Source: Viridibacillus sp050279675
GTDB lineage: Bacteria > Bacillota > Bacilli > Bacillales_A > Planococcaceae
Direction: 5' to 3'
Assembly (NCBI RefSeq): GCF_050279675.1
Contig: NZ_JBNNUK010000005.1
Location: 62,001 to 126,000, forward strand
DNA: 64,000 bases
The notes under the pieces were generated by a model, which saw only the letters and a program-made list of their open reading frames with translations, was not told the origin of the DNA and searched no databases. The position numbers and the translations under genes were made by a program. How positions within the stretch are numbered: position 1 is the first letter of the stretch; each line of letters begins with the position of its first letter. Positions 17,354 through 26,125 of the stretch are shown here, piece by piece.

Positions 17354-17390
17354 AAAAGGACGGGAGCAGAAAATATGCTGTCGTCCTTTT
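17354..17390 (+). terminator. Intrinsic terminator
   Basis: The stem AAAAGGACG / CGTCCTTTT lies 15 bp after the acetyltransferase stop and ends in a short T-run. Confidence 0.8.
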
Positions 17391-17396
17391 CATCTT

Positions 17397-17583
17397 TTAA
17401 AATCGATTTACTTTTCTCCCTTTCCCAAAAGGAATACACATCGGCGTACCGAAAATAGGGTCAGATGTGATTTCACAATCGAGATCAAAGACATCTTTGA
17501 TAAGGGTTTTGTTTATGCTGTCTTCAGGCTTGCCCTTTTTATAAACAGTTTGGTTAGCAACTGTAATAATATGATGAGCATAT
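17397..17583 (-). pseudogene. 3' remnant of siderophore ABC ATPase (FhuC/YusV-like)
   Basis: An open minus-strand stretch encodes the last roughly 60 residues of an iron-siderophore importer ATPase: 'YAHHIITVANQTVYKKGKPE' then 'DVFDLDCEITSDPIFGTPMC' and 'IPFGKGRKV'. This matches the typical C-terminus after the H-loop. Everything upstream (Walker A, signature, Walker B) is gone. At about 17583 the reading runs directly into a second, oppositely oriented remnant. The residue pattern is clear; the exact family member is not determined. Confidence 0.75.
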
Positions 17584-17772
17584 ACGCCAACAGGTGATGA
17601 CTCTGCATTAGCAACTGAAACTGAATGGACTGAAGACCCTCTATGGAATAAACTATCTGCAGTTAAAGATGGTAAGGCTCATAAAGTGGACGATGTAATT
17701 TGGAACACAGCAGGTGGCGTATTAGCAGCTAACTTAATGCTTGCCCAAATAGAAGAAGTATTCTCTAAATAA
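17584..17772 (+). pseudogene. 3' remnant of siderophore-binding lipoprotein (FhuD/YfiY-like)
   Basis: The plus-strand frame from about 17584 encodes 'TPTGDDSALATETEWTEDPL' followed by 'WNKLSAVKDGKAHKVDDVIW' and 'NTAGGVLAANLMLAQIEEVF'. This is the standard C-terminal lobe of a Fe-siderophore substrate-binding protein. The signal peptide and N-lobe are absent, and no start or ribosome binding site exists. It abuts the ATPase remnant, so a deletion of the intergenic region and both 5' parts of a divergent pair is the simplest explanation. Confidence 0.8.
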
Positions 17773-17786
17773 ATTGGCATTAAATG

Positions 17787-17820
17787 AAACGTTTATTAGG
17801 ATATCCTAATAAACGTTTTT
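17787..17820 (+). terminator. Terminator of lost binding-protein gene
   Basis: A 14-15 bp near-perfect stem around GGATATCC (AAACGTTTATTAGGA / TCCTAATAAACGTTT) is followed by a T-run. It lies 14 bp after the remnant's stop. Confidence 0.85.
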
Positions 17821-17963
17821 ATTTTCCAGGAAATAATTTATTAGTTAAATATGTGGTTTTATGAACGGTACTGGATTACTTGAAACGGCATAATCAAGCA
17901 ATAGGACACGATATTCAAATGAAGTGAAGGGAAGAAAATGAGCACATACAATGAGTCATTAGA

Positions 17964-17993
17964 TAAAAAAGATCGTTCATTAATGAACGATCT
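17964..17993 (-). terminator. Terminator of FMN reductase gene
   Basis: A perfect 24-bp palindrome (AGATCGTTCATT / AATGAACGATCT), followed on the minus strand by TTTTTTATC. Confidence 0.8.
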
Positions 17994-18005
17994 TCCTTAT
18001 AATTT

Positions 18006-18551
18006 CTATGAATTTTTTAACTGTTTATTTAATAGTTCAGCTTGAGCTACTGCTTGCTGATCTTGTAAAATGTCACCTGGTTTATTCCCTTCACCTATAA
18101 TATAAGATGAAAACCGCATATTTAAGAAATCAAAAGTGAATTGAAATTGCTGAATAAGAGGTAGACCTTTTATTTTCGGTTCATCACCACCGACTGCTAC
18201 TACGATGGCTTCTACAGATTTTATTTTTTCTTTAAACTGTGGGAATCGTTCATCCCGTATAGCGTGACTCAATCGATCAATCATGTTCTTCATAATACCC
18301 GACATTGTATACCAATAAATTGGTGTAGAAAAGATGATCAGATCACTTTCTAAGAAAGCATTTATGATTGTGTCGTAATCATCGTCCACTGGTTGAAAAC
18401 CGCCATCCGCATGGCGTAAATCATGAATAGGATGAATGGATAAGTTTTTTAAATCAATTTTAGTATGATTTATATCCTTCGTCACCAAATCGGCCAGTAT
18501 CTCACTGTTACTTTCTTCTCTAGAACTACCGATAAATGTTGTAATCTTCAT
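18006..18551 (-). CDS. NAD(P)H-dependent FMN reductase, flavodoxin-like
   Basis: A 181-residue flavodoxin-fold reductase. The FMN phosphate loop 'TTFIGSSREESNSEILA' is at residues 3-19, and 'SDLIIFSTPIYWYTMSGIMKNMIDRL' near residue 80 is the classic flavin-binding 'P-I-Y-x-x-x-x-x-G-x-x-K' motif. It probably reduces quinones, azo or other electrophiles with NAD(P)H. ATG 18551 is favoured because GAGAGGA lies 9 bases upstream; the ATG at 18560 overlaps that site. It is divergent from a LysR regulator that probably controls it. Confidence 0.88.
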   Translation of the reverse strand: MKITTFIGSSREESNSEILADLVTKDINHTKIDLKNLSIHPIHDLRHADGGFQPVDDDYDTIINAFLESDLIIFSTPIYWYTMSGIMKNMIDRLSHAIRDERFPQFKEKIKSVEAIVVAVGGDEPKIKGLPLIQQFQFTFDFLNMRFSSYIIGEGNKPGDILQDQQAVAQAELLNKQLKNS

Positions 18552-18626
18552 ATATGTCATTCCTCTCTATACTTTCTTCTATAAAAAGCTTAAACTTAAA
18601 TTCATTATTAATAAAGATGAATAATT

Positions 18627-18641
18627 CGATTAGATTAATCG
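18627..18641. promoter_or_regulatory. LysR-type operator candidate
   Basis: The inverted repeat CGATTA-GAT-TAATCG lies in the 116-bp divergent region between the FMN reductase and the LysR gene, 27 bp before the LysR start. It fits the interrupted-dyad form of LysR sites (T-N11-A). Function inferred. Confidence 0.45.
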
Positions 18642-18667
18642 TTAAAATCGATTTAGGAGTGTGAAAT

Positions 18668-19582
18668 ATGGATATTAAGCACTTACATACATTTATAACT
18701 GCTGCTAAAACATTGAATTTTACACAAACAGCGGAAATATTGGATTATGCACAATCTAGTATTACAGCCCAAATTAAGTCTTTAGAAGGTGAATTAGGGG
18801 TTCCTTTATTTGAGCGTTTAGGTAAACGAATTTATTTAACAGATGCTGGTATGCAATTAAAACAATATGCACAAAAAATGGTAGATCTTGATGAAACCAT
18901 GAGAGAAGCATTATCCAATCAAGATGAAGTGAATGCGACTTTAACAATCGGGGCACAGGAAAGTCAATGCACTTATCGTTTACCTGAAATTTTACAGTTA
19001 TACAGAAGTCAACATCCTAAGGTGAAAATAGTTTTTAAGCCGGTTCATTCAATTGATGTTGCCAAAGATTTATTGCAAACGGGTAATCTCGATTTGGCTT
19101 TTATTACAGATACACGTAAGGACACACCAATGCTTTGTAAAAAGGAATTAATCGAAGAAGATTTAGTATTTGTAGTAGCACCAACACACTATTTAACTCA
19201 AAATAAGATTTTAGCCATACAGAACGTAACCCAAGAAACAATATTATTAACGGAGGAAGGTTGCTCATATCGAAATCAATTTGAATATCAATGTCATTTA
19301 GAAGGTATCTACCCAGAACAAATAATAGAATTTTCTAGTATTGAAGCAATCAAGAAGTGCGTGATTGCTGGATTAGGTATGACATTGTTGCCGAAAATGA
19401 CAGTTGAAAAAGAGTTAGAAAATGGACTACTAACAGAACTAGAAACAACTATTTCAATGGAACCTGTATTTACTGAGCTTGCGTGGCATAAGGATAAATA
19501 TATCTTCTCTTATTTAAAAGATTTCATACAGATTGCGTGTGAACAGTATAAATTATTTAACGGACAAACTAGTATTGAATAG
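18668..19582 (+). CDS. LysR family transcriptional regulator
   Basis: A 304-residue LTTR. The N-terminal winged HTH reads 'HLHTFITAAKTLNFTQTAEILDYAQSSITAQIKSLEGELGVPLFERLGKRIYLTDAG' over residues 5-62. The substrate-binding-like effector domain covers about 88-295, including 'VKIVFKPVHSIDVAKDLLQTGNLDLAFI'. It is transcribed divergently from the flavodoxin-like reductase, the usual target arrangement. The ribosome binding site AGGAGTG precedes ATG 18668. The ligand is unknown; a redox or quinone signal would fit the neighbour. Confidence 0.93.
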   Translation: MDIKHLHTFITAAKTLNFTQTAEILDYAQSSITAQIKSLEGELGVPLFERLGKRIYLTDAGMQLKQYAQKMVDLDETMREALSNQDEVNATLTIGAQESQCTYRLPEILQLYRSQHPKVKIVFKPVHSIDVAKDLLQTGNLDLAFITDTRKDTPMLCKKELIEEDLVFVVAPTHYLTQNKILAIQNVTQETILLTEEGCSYRNQFEYQCHLEGIYPEQIIEFSSIEAIKKCVIAGLGMTLLPKMTVEKELENGLLTELETTISMEPVFTELAWHKDKYIFSYLKDFIQIACEQYKLFNGQTSIE

Positions 19583-19610
19583 AGAGGTTAATGAGAATAT
19601 AAAGAACTAA

Positions 19611-19644
19611 AAAGTCCACACTATAAATAAGTAGTGTGGACTTT
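19611..19644 (+). terminator. Terminator of lysR gene
   Basis: Perfect 12-bp stem AAAGTCCACACT / AGTGTGGACTTT. Confidence 0.8.
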
Positions 19645-19709
19645 AGTATTTTAATGGGGGTTTATTACTGTATATGAATTGGAAATAAGAATAAGGAGAG
19701 AGTATTCAT

Positions 19710-19835
19710 TTGAAAAAAGACATAAAAAAAGCAGGCGCTCATCTGCCTGCTAGAAAAAAGAAAAAGATTCCCGACAATCCGAGTCGTTATGGAATCTTAG
19801 TTTGTAATGAAAGTTCGAAAACGATCATTACGTAG
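19710..19835 (+). CDS. Small basic protein (41 aa), hypothetical
   Basis: A TTG-initiated frame with an AAGGAG ribosome binding site 11-12 bases upstream. It encodes a Lys-rich start ('LKKDIKKAGAHLPARKKKK') and then 'IPDNPSRYGILVCNESSKTI'. The bias of K/R in the first half and ordinary residues in the second suggests a real small protein rather than noise. No family is recognised. The remaining 350 bp up to the opuF genes shows no other frame with a ribosome binding site. Confidence 0.4.
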   Translation: MKKDIKKAGAHLPARKKKKIPDNPSRYGILVCNESSKTIIT

Positions 19836-20193
19836 GTTTGGCACCTAAATATAGATTATACGCTATTAAATGAAAAATGCAAGGAAAATATCAAATAAAA
19901 TAAGAGGTTATCAATGTTTGCTGGAGAATTGATTATATGGAAGTTTTTTTTAGGTTTAAAGAATATACAAAAGAGGTAGTCATATATGCATATAACTCCG
20001 TATTTGCAGTATTAGTTAAGGATATAAATTTCAAAATATATTAGTATACTTAAAGTACTTTAATGTTGGGTATTTTAAACATTCAGTGTGAGTTACATCT
20101 AAGCTAAATAATATGGATTGAGGAATGGTTAAAATAATTTGAATCGATGAGTCCGAGTAAGTGAGCACTACTGAACTATAAGGAGGTATTGAA

Positions 20194-21147
20194 ATGATCG
20201 TATTTGAGAATGTATCTAAAAAGTATGATGACAATCAACCCGCAGTTAACTATCTCAATTTGGAAATAAAGAAAGGCGAATTCTTTGTCATTATTGGTCC
20301 AAGTGGCTGTGGGAAAACGACTTTACTAAAAATGATTAATCGGTTAATTCGTTTGACTGAAGGAACTATAAAAATTGAAGGGAAAAGAATAAGTGATTAT
20401 GACATAAATGAGTTACGTTGGAATATCGGGTATGTTCTCCAACAAATTGCACTTTTTCCACATATGACGATTGAAGAGAATATTGCCATCGTTCCAGAAT
20501 TGAAAAAATGGAATAAGCAAAAAATTCATCAGCGAGTTAGTGAGTTATTAAATATGGTCGGACTGGAAGCTGATAAGTATAGTCAGCGAAAACCGGCAGA
20601 ACTTTCAGGTGGAGAACAACAAAGAGTAGGTGTTGTGCGCGCATTAGCAGCAGATCCTGAAATCATTCTTATGGATGAGCCATTTAGTGCATTAGATCCG
20701 ATTAGCCGAACTAAGTTACAAGATGACCTGCTTGAGCTACAACAGTCAATTAAGAAAACAATTGTCTTTGTTTCGCACGATATGCAAGAAGCACTAAAAC
20801 TAGGAGACAGAATATGTGTTATGAAGGATGGAGAAATTGTACAGCTTGGTACACCCCAAGATATTATACAAAATCCAGCCAATGATTTTGTTAGAGAATT
20901 TATTGGCCTTAATCAAGATAATAAAGATACATTCAATATAGAAAGGATTATCCAGCTCATATCAAATGAAAATGACTATTTGCAAGTATTACACAAAGTT
21001 TCTGTAAAGGATTCACTACAAGTAATCCTTAATAATTTGGCAGATCATGAATCCTTATCGGTAGATCAGGACGGTGAAATTATAGGAATAATAACGAGAG
21101 AATCGATAATAAGGTATTTAGCAATGGATTCTTCAGGAAGAGGGTAA
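20194..21147 (+). CDS. opuFA: Osmoprotectant ABC transporter ATPase with CBS domain
   Basis: A 317-residue ATPase of the OpuA/OpuC/ProV type. Walker A 'GPSGCGKTT' is near residue 36, the Q-loop is in 'GYVLQQIALFPHMT', the signature 'LSGGEQQRVGVVRAL' is near 137, and Walker B 'EIILMDEPFSALDP' follows, with the H-loop in 'FVSHDM'. The C-terminal about 70 residues contain a CBS-type segment ('LSVDQDGEIIGIITRESIIRYL'), the ionic-strength-sensing part in this family. It lies 4 bp before the fused permease/binding-protein gene, which is the OpuF arrangement (ATPase plus one fused partner). It energises import of glycine betaine-like solutes. Confidence 0.88.
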   Translation: MIVFENVSKKYDDNQPAVNYLNLEIKKGEFFVIIGPSGCGKTTLLKMINRLIRLTEGTIKIEGKRISDYDINELRWNIGYVLQQIALFPHMTIEENIAIVPELKKWNKQKIHQRVSELLNMVGLEADKYSQRKPAELSGGEQQRVGVVRALAADPEIILMDEPFSALDPISRTKLQDDLLELQQSIKKTIVFVSHDMQEALKLGDRICVMKDGEIVQLGTPQDIIQNPANDFVREFIGLNQDNKDTFNIERIIQLISNENDYLQVLHKVSVKDSLQVILNNLADHESLSVDQDGEIIGIITRESIIRYLAMDSSGRG

Positions 21148-21151
21148 GCGA

Positions 21152-22666
21152 ATGACGAATTTAATAGATGTTTTTAATGAACGTAAAGGACAGCTTTTGG
21201 CCTCTTTACTTGAACATATTCAAATATCATTTATTGCTCTCTTTTTTGCGGTTGTAATTGCCATACCTTTAGGCATCTACTTAACTAATAAGAAGAAAAT
21301 AGCAGAAAGTATCATTGGCTTAAGTGCGGTTTTGCAAACGATCCCTTCATTGGCATTACTAGGCTTGTTAATTCCACTGTTTGGTATAGGCAAGATACCA
21401 GCAATAATAGCATTAGTTGTTTATGCGCTTTTACCAATTTTGCGTAATACATACACAGGCATAAATGAGGTAGATGCATCGTTAAAGGAAGCAGCAATGG
21501 CAATGGGGATGAACACTCGAAAGAGGTTAGTAAAAGTGGAGCTTCCTCTCGCTATGCCTGTTATTATGGCAGGGATTAGGACTGCAATGGTCTTAATAGT
21601 AGGTACAGCTACATTGGCGGCATTAATTGGTGCAGGGGGTCTAGGAGATATTATTTTACTAGGCATTGACCGGAATAATACTGCATTAATCATCTTAGGA
21701 GCCGCACCAGCTGCACTATTAGCGTTAGCATTTGATTTTTTACTTAAACAACTTGAATCACTTTCATTTAAAAAAACAGTGATAGCATTGAGCACTATTA
21801 GTATTACGGCATTATTAATGATTCTTCTTCCTCTAATGAATATCAATGAAAAAGAAGAGATAGTCATTGCAGGTAAACTTGGGTCAGAGCCTGAAATTCT
21901 TATCAATATGTATAAATTACTTATTGAAGATGAGACAGATTTGAATGTTCAATTAAAGCCAGGTTTAGGAAAGACTTCTTTTGTATTTAATGCATTGAAA
22001 TCTGGAAGTGTTGACATTTATCCCGAATTTACAGGTACGGCCATTTCAGAATTTTTAAAAGAAAAAGCGATAAACAACAACCAAGATGATGTTTATAAAC
22101 AAGCACAAGAAGGCTTGTTGAAAAAGTTTGATATGGTAATGCTTAGTCCTATGAAGTACAACAATACGTATGCATTAGCTGTTTCAAAAGAGGCAGCAAA
22201 AACATACGATTTGAAGAACATTTCAGATGTAAAGGCTGCTCAAGAAAATATAAAAGCAGGGTTTACAATGGAATTTAATGATCGAGAAGATGGTTATCGA
22301 GGTATTCAAAAGCTATATAATCTCTCCCTTTCTAATATTACTACAATGGAGCCAAAGCTGAGATATCAGGCTGTAAAATCTGGAGACATTGATTTACTAG
22401 ATGCCTATTCCACCGACAGTGATATTAGACAATACAATTTAGTCGTCTTAGAAGACGACAAGAATCTGTTTCCTCCTTACCAAGGTGCACCATTATTAAG
22501 AAAGGAAACAATAAAAAAACATCCTGAAATTGAAAAAGCATTAAATAAACTAGCCAATCAAATATCTGAGGATGAAATGCGTCAAATGAATTATCAAGTA
22601 AATGTAGAAGGTAGAAAGGCATCCGAAGTAGCACGTGAATTTTTAGAGAAAGTCGGTTTGTTATAA
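21152..22666 (+). CDS. opuFB: Fused osmoprotectant permease / substrate-binding protein
   Basis: A 504-residue fusion. Residues about 1-235 are an OpuCB-like permease, including 'RTAMVLIVGTATLAALIGAGGLGDIILLGI' and the EAA-like loop 'EAAMAMGMNTRKRLVKVELPLAMPVIMAGI'. Residues about 235-504 are an OpuCC-like binding domain ('EEIVIAGKLGSEPEILINMYKLLIED', 'VDIYPEFTGTAISEFL', 'GDIDLLDAYSTDSDIRQYNLVVLEDDKNLFPPYQGAPLLR'). The fused layout matches OpuF-type two-component importers rather than four-gene OpuC. Substrates are probably betaines; the exact range cannot be read. Confidence 0.9.
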   Translation: MTNLIDVFNERKGQLLASLLEHIQISFIALFFAVVIAIPLGIYLTNKKKIAESIIGLSAVLQTIPSLALLGLLIPLFGIGKIPAIIALVVYALLPILRNTYTGINEVDASLKEAAMAMGMNTRKRLVKVELPLAMPVIMAGIRTAMVLIVGTATLAALIGAGGLGDIILLGIDRNNTALIILGAAPAALLALAFDFLLKQLESLSFKKTVIALSTISITALLMILLPLMNINEKEEIVIAGKLGSEPEILINMYKLLIEDETDLNVQLKPGLGKTSFVFNALKSGSVDIYPEFTGTAISEFLKEKAINNNQDDVYKQAQEGLLKKFDMVMLSPMKYNNTYALAVSKEAAKTYDLKNISDVKAAQENIKAGFTMEFNDREDGYRGIQKLYNLSLSNITTMEPKLRYQAVKSGDIDLLDAYSTDSDIRQYNLVVLEDDKNLFPPYQGAPLLRKETIKKHPEIEKALNKLANQISEDEMRQMNYQVNVEGRKASEVAREFLEKVGLL

Positions 22667-22737
22667 GTAGAGATATTAATTTACCACGAAAAAAAGAGAG
22701 GTAGCTTTCTAATATATTTTTAACCTAAGACTTTAAG

Positions 22738-22779
22738 AAAAGAACTCTTTGTATTCAAACTACAATCGGTTCTTTTTTT
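22738..22779 (+). terminator. Terminator after opuF genes
   Basis: The stem AAAGAAC / GTTCTTT with a 23-nt loop is followed by a T-run. The short stem makes it moderately convincing. Confidence 0.6.
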
Positions 22780-23230
22780 ATGCTGTAGATTTATACATAA
22801 CTAAAAATGTTCATGTTAATGTTACAATCTTTTGAAAAATAGTAAACAGTATATAAAAAATAAAGGCTTATTAATAGTTAGATAATTCTCCAATGTGTTA
22901 GAATAAATCATACTTTGAAAGAGGTGAGACTATTGGGAAGGCGATATATAAAATTATCCACGTTGCTAAACTAAAAAAACTATCACTGAAAACGATGGAT
23001 TACGAAGCTAGCTTTCTTTATATTGTCTATTTTCTAAGTATACATTTAAAAATTTGTGAATTATTAGGTAAAAAACATTACTCTATCATATAAAGAAAAA
23101 GTGATATAAAAAAGCAAAAAATAGCCTTAATATTTGTAACGACAATTCAAAATCAGCAATGTAGTTTTACTCAGTATTAACTATTAGTTAGTGTCCATTG
23201 TTCAAAATTATCTTAGTCATATATCATCAC
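22780..23230. other. Gene-free stretch upstream of CNNM gene
   Basis: About 450 bp, very AT-rich, with no frame having a convincing start and coding character. A GGTGAGACT string at about 22921 recalls the 5' edge of Mg2+ (M-box) leaders, but the rest of that consensus is missing. A leader RNA for the downstream transporter remains possible but unsupported. Confidence 0.5.
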
Positions 23231-23260
23231 GGAGGTGAATCCCTTTTTAAAGGGAAATAA
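23231..23260 (+). promoter_or_regulatory. Hairpin between ribosome binding site and start codon
   Basis: The strong site GGAGGTGA (23231-23238) lies 22 bases before TTG 23261, too far for normal spacing. The bases between form a 6-bp hairpin (TCCCTT / AAGGGA, 23240-23245 / 23250-23255), which would shorten the functional distance to about 6. Confidence 0.55.
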
Positions 23261-24577
23261 TTGGACATAACAATCATTACGAATTTAATATTTATTACCA
23301 TCTTAATCATACTAACGGCTTTCTTTGTAGCTTCAGAGTTTGCTGTTATTAAAGTACGAATGTCACGAATTGATCAATTAATTGAAGAAGGAAATAAAAG
23401 AGCTGTCGCTGCTAAAAAAATTGTTTCAGATTTAGATTATTATTTATCGGCCTGTCAGCTTGGTATAACTGTAACAGCTTTAGGGTTAGGTACTCTTGGA
23501 GAGCCTACAGTAGAGAAACTTCTGCATCCAGTTTTTGCTTATTTAGGGATACCAGCAGCTATGTCAACTGTAGCTTCTTACGCTCTTGCATTAATGATCA
23601 TGACATTGCTTCATGTTGTATTAGGGGAGCTTGCTCCAAAAACATTAGCGATCCAGTATGCTGAACGTTTAACGTTACTACTAGCCCCATCATTAGTTTC
23701 TTTTGGTAAAATATTCTTCCCACTCATCTGGTTCATGAATGGAACATCTCGTGCATTACTTCGCTTAGTCGGTGTTAAACCTGCAAGCCATGAACAGGCC
23801 CATTCCGAAGAAGAGCTGCAGATTATTATGACACAGAGTTTCCAAAGTGGAGAGATTAATCAAACTGAGCTAACATACATGCAGAATATTTTTGCATTCG
23901 ATGAGCGCGTAGCAAAAGATATCATGATTCCACGTACTCAGATGGTTGTTTTAGATAGTGTAATGGAAAAAGAAGAAATTCTACAAATAATTGATGAGCA
24001 TCACTTTACAAGATATCCCATAACAGAAAATGGGGATAAAGATAAAATTATTGGTGTAGTAAATACAAAAGAAATGGTAACGAAATATGCACTTGGAAAG
24101 GAAACAACATTAGAAGAGCATATTCATAAAATACCGTTTATTCTTGAAACTGCGCGATTACAAGATGTACTATTGAAAATGAAGAAGGCTCAAATTCATA
24201 TAGTAATAGTTATTGATGAGTTTGGCGGCACTTCGGGTATTATTTCAATGGAAGATATTCTAGAGGAAATCGTTGGTGAAATCCGCGATGAATTTGATGA
24301 TGATGAAATTCCAGATATTATTGAAAATGGAGGAAATGAATATTTGATTAATGGTCGCGTCCTATTAGATGAATTAAAGGATCGATTTAATATCACATTT
24401 GAAAATACGTATAATGTAGATACAATCGGTGGTTGGATACAAGCAGAAATGTTGCAAGCAGACGGTAAGAAAGTACCGATTCATAGAGAAAATCAACAAT
24501 GGAAAATCGCAAAAAGCGATAACCATCAGATTTTGCAAGTATCTCTAAAATTACAGAGTGAAGTTACTTCCTCGTAA
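23261..24577 (+). CDS. CNNM/CorC-type transporter ('hemolysin' family)
   Basis: A 438-residue protein with DUF21 (CNNM) at about residues 1-195 and four hydrophobic segments ('FITILIILTAFFVASEFAVIKVR'). A CBS pair follows at about 215-335 ('IMIPRTQMVVLDSVMEKEEILQIIDEHHFTRYPI', 'FGGTSGIISMEDILEEIVGEIRDEFD'). A CorC_HlyC domain lies at about 350-435. The family mediates Mg2+ (or Co2+) transport or homeostasis at the membrane; the 'hemolysin' label is historical. It starts with TTG 23261, with the ribosome binding site brought near by a hairpin. It is monocistronic. Confidence 0.9.
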   Translation: MDITIITNLIFITILIILTAFFVASEFAVIKVRMSRIDQLIEEGNKRAVAAKKIVSDLDYYLSACQLGITVTALGLGTLGEPTVEKLLHPVFAYLGIPAAMSTVASYALALMIMTLLHVVLGELAPKTLAIQYAERLTLLLAPSLVSFGKIFFPLIWFMNGTSRALLRLVGVKPASHEQAHSEEELQIIMTQSFQSGEINQTELTYMQNIFAFDERVAKDIMIPRTQMVVLDSVMEKEEILQIIDEHHFTRYPITENGDKDKIIGVVNTKEMVTKYALGKETTLEEHIHKIPFILETARLQDVLLKMKKAQIHIVIVIDEFGGTSGIISMEDILEEIVGEIRDEFDDDEIPDIIENGGNEYLINGRVLLDELKDRFNITFENTYNVDTIGGWIQAEMLQADGKKVPIHRENQQWKIAKSDNHQILQVSLKLQSEVTSS

Positions 24578-24665
24578 ATCCAATAATTACTGATTCAGCT
24601 CTTAGAATTTTATCTTCAAGAACAAAACAATCAATATCATATAAATAACTGAATCCGATTTCAAT

Positions 24666-24713
24666 AAAAAGAATCCATTTTGGCCACTAGTTTTTGCTGA
24701 AATGGATTCTTTT
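24666..24713 (+). terminator. Terminator of CNNM gene
   Basis: A 14-bp perfect stem (AAAAGAATCCATTT / AAATGGATTCTTTT) followed by TT-rich sequence. Confidence 0.85.
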
Positions 24714-24992
24714 CCTTATTTCAAAACGGTCATTGCACAAAGCTATTTTAGGGAAATATTAAATTTTATAGCCTTTTTTACAACAGTGGACTGGTCAATC
24801 TGGACAACTTCAACAAAGGGGGAATTCTGTCAAAAGCGAGATTGAATTCATACATAGATTATTTGGCCTAGTATCATAACTCACAGATGAGAAGGATAAT
24901 GAGGTGCGATTTTTTAACAAATTATATTTGCACCAGAACCATAAAAACAGAGTAAAGTGCTGTCATATCAAGATTTTAAATGTAGGATTATA

Positions 24993-25847
24993 TTAGGGAA
25001 CTAATTTTCTTCCTTTAAAGAACATATACAACATTGCACTTAAAATAATGACGTAACCAATCAAACTGTATAAATCTGGTCCCTCGCCAAAAAATGCGAA
25101 GCTCAAGATGACAGTAAAGAAAACTGTCGAATAGGAAAATATAGATACGTCACGGGCTGGTGCATATTTGTAAGCTAACGTAATACCGAATTGCCCCACC
25201 GTTGCAAACAGACCTGCAAGTAATAAAAATAGAAACTGTTTACCTGACATTGGCTTATAAATTATTATTAAAAAGGGGAACAATGTGACCGTAGAGAAAA
25301 ACGAAAAGTAAAAGACCACCGTATAAAAATTCTCCCTATTTCCTAAAACCCTTAGCAGTGTATATGCTGCTGCAGCAAAGACCGCTGATAAAACGCCAAT
25401 GAAATACGGTACAGCATCAATGGAAAAAGAGGGCTTCACAATAAATAACATTCCAATAAATGCCGTTATAATTGTTGCCATTTGAAAGGGCAGGATTTTT
25501 TCCTTTAAAAATATTGCTGAAAATATAATAACTAAAAATGGACTCGTTTTATTTATCATATCCGCATCTGACAAGACAAGGTTATCAATTGCATACATGA
25601 GAAAAATTACTCCTAATGTCCCAAAAATCGATCGACCTAGTAAAACCAATTGGTTTTCCCGTTTACCAAATATACTTTCTTTATAATAAATGACTAAAAT
25701 AAATGCAATAATTGCTGATACGAAATTTCTGAAAAACGTTTTTTGAATAACGGGCAGATCACCGGATAGCTTTACAAATACCGTCATACATGCAAACCCG
25801 ATAGATGAAATCAGCATTAATAAAATACCTTTTACAATGTTGCTCAC
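24993..25847 (-). CDS. EamA/DMT family transporter
   Basis: A 284-residue protein with ten hydrophobic helices in two EamA repeats (about residues 5-135 and 145-280). Helix-1 carries 'IGFACMTVFVKLSGDLP' and repeat-2 'ATVGQFGITLAYKYAPARDVSIFSYSTVFFTVILSFAFFGE'. The last motif is typical of DMT metabolite exporters. The substrate is unknown. It lies 278 bp downstream of the amino-acid ABC permease genes on the same strand, so it could be the end of that cluster. GGGGTG precedes ATG 25847. Confidence 0.88.
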   Translation of the reverse strand: MSNIVKGILLMLISSIGFACMTVFVKLSGDLPVIQKTFFRNFVSAIIAFILVIYYKESIFGKRENQLVLLGRSIFGTLGVIFLMYAIDNLVLSDADMINKTSPFLVIIFSAIFLKEKILPFQMATIITAFIGMLFIVKPSFSIDAVPYFIGVLSAVFAAAAYTLLRVLGNRENFYTVVFYFSFFSTVTLFPFLIIIYKPMSGKQFLFLLLAGLFATVGQFGITLAYKYAPARDVSIFSYSTVFFTVILSFAFFGEGPDLYSLIGYVIILSAMLYMFFKGRKLVP

Positions 25848-26125
25848 ATATTACACCCCTTAAAAAACAAAGACTAGTACGTTTGTTTTTGACAGTCGCA
25901 ATAAATCAACCCAAAATCTCTACCTCAGACTTACTTTGCGTCCTCTAATACATTAGAAAAAATCCCACTTATTACACCAATTATATAAAAATGTTTATAT
26001 TCATAAATTGTAATAAAATAAAAGCTAGATAAATCTGAGAAGTAGCGTGGGCACAGCATAATTTTTATATCGAAATAGGGTGGTGATACGTTATATTTTC
26101 CTTCATGAAAGTTATATTTTTTCGA

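Noticed and set aside
17938..18040. Short plus-strand frame starting 'MSTYNESLDKKDRSLMNDL'
   Set aside because: It contains the FMN reductase terminator palindrome and overlaps the 3' end of that gene. The ribosome binding site (AAGGGAAG) is fair, but the coding potential is probably accidental.
22915..23050. Possible M-box (Mg2+) riboswitch before the CNNM transporter gene
   Set aside because: Only the GGTGAGACT string resembles the consensus. The other conserved M-box blocks and a terminator/antiterminator are not visible.
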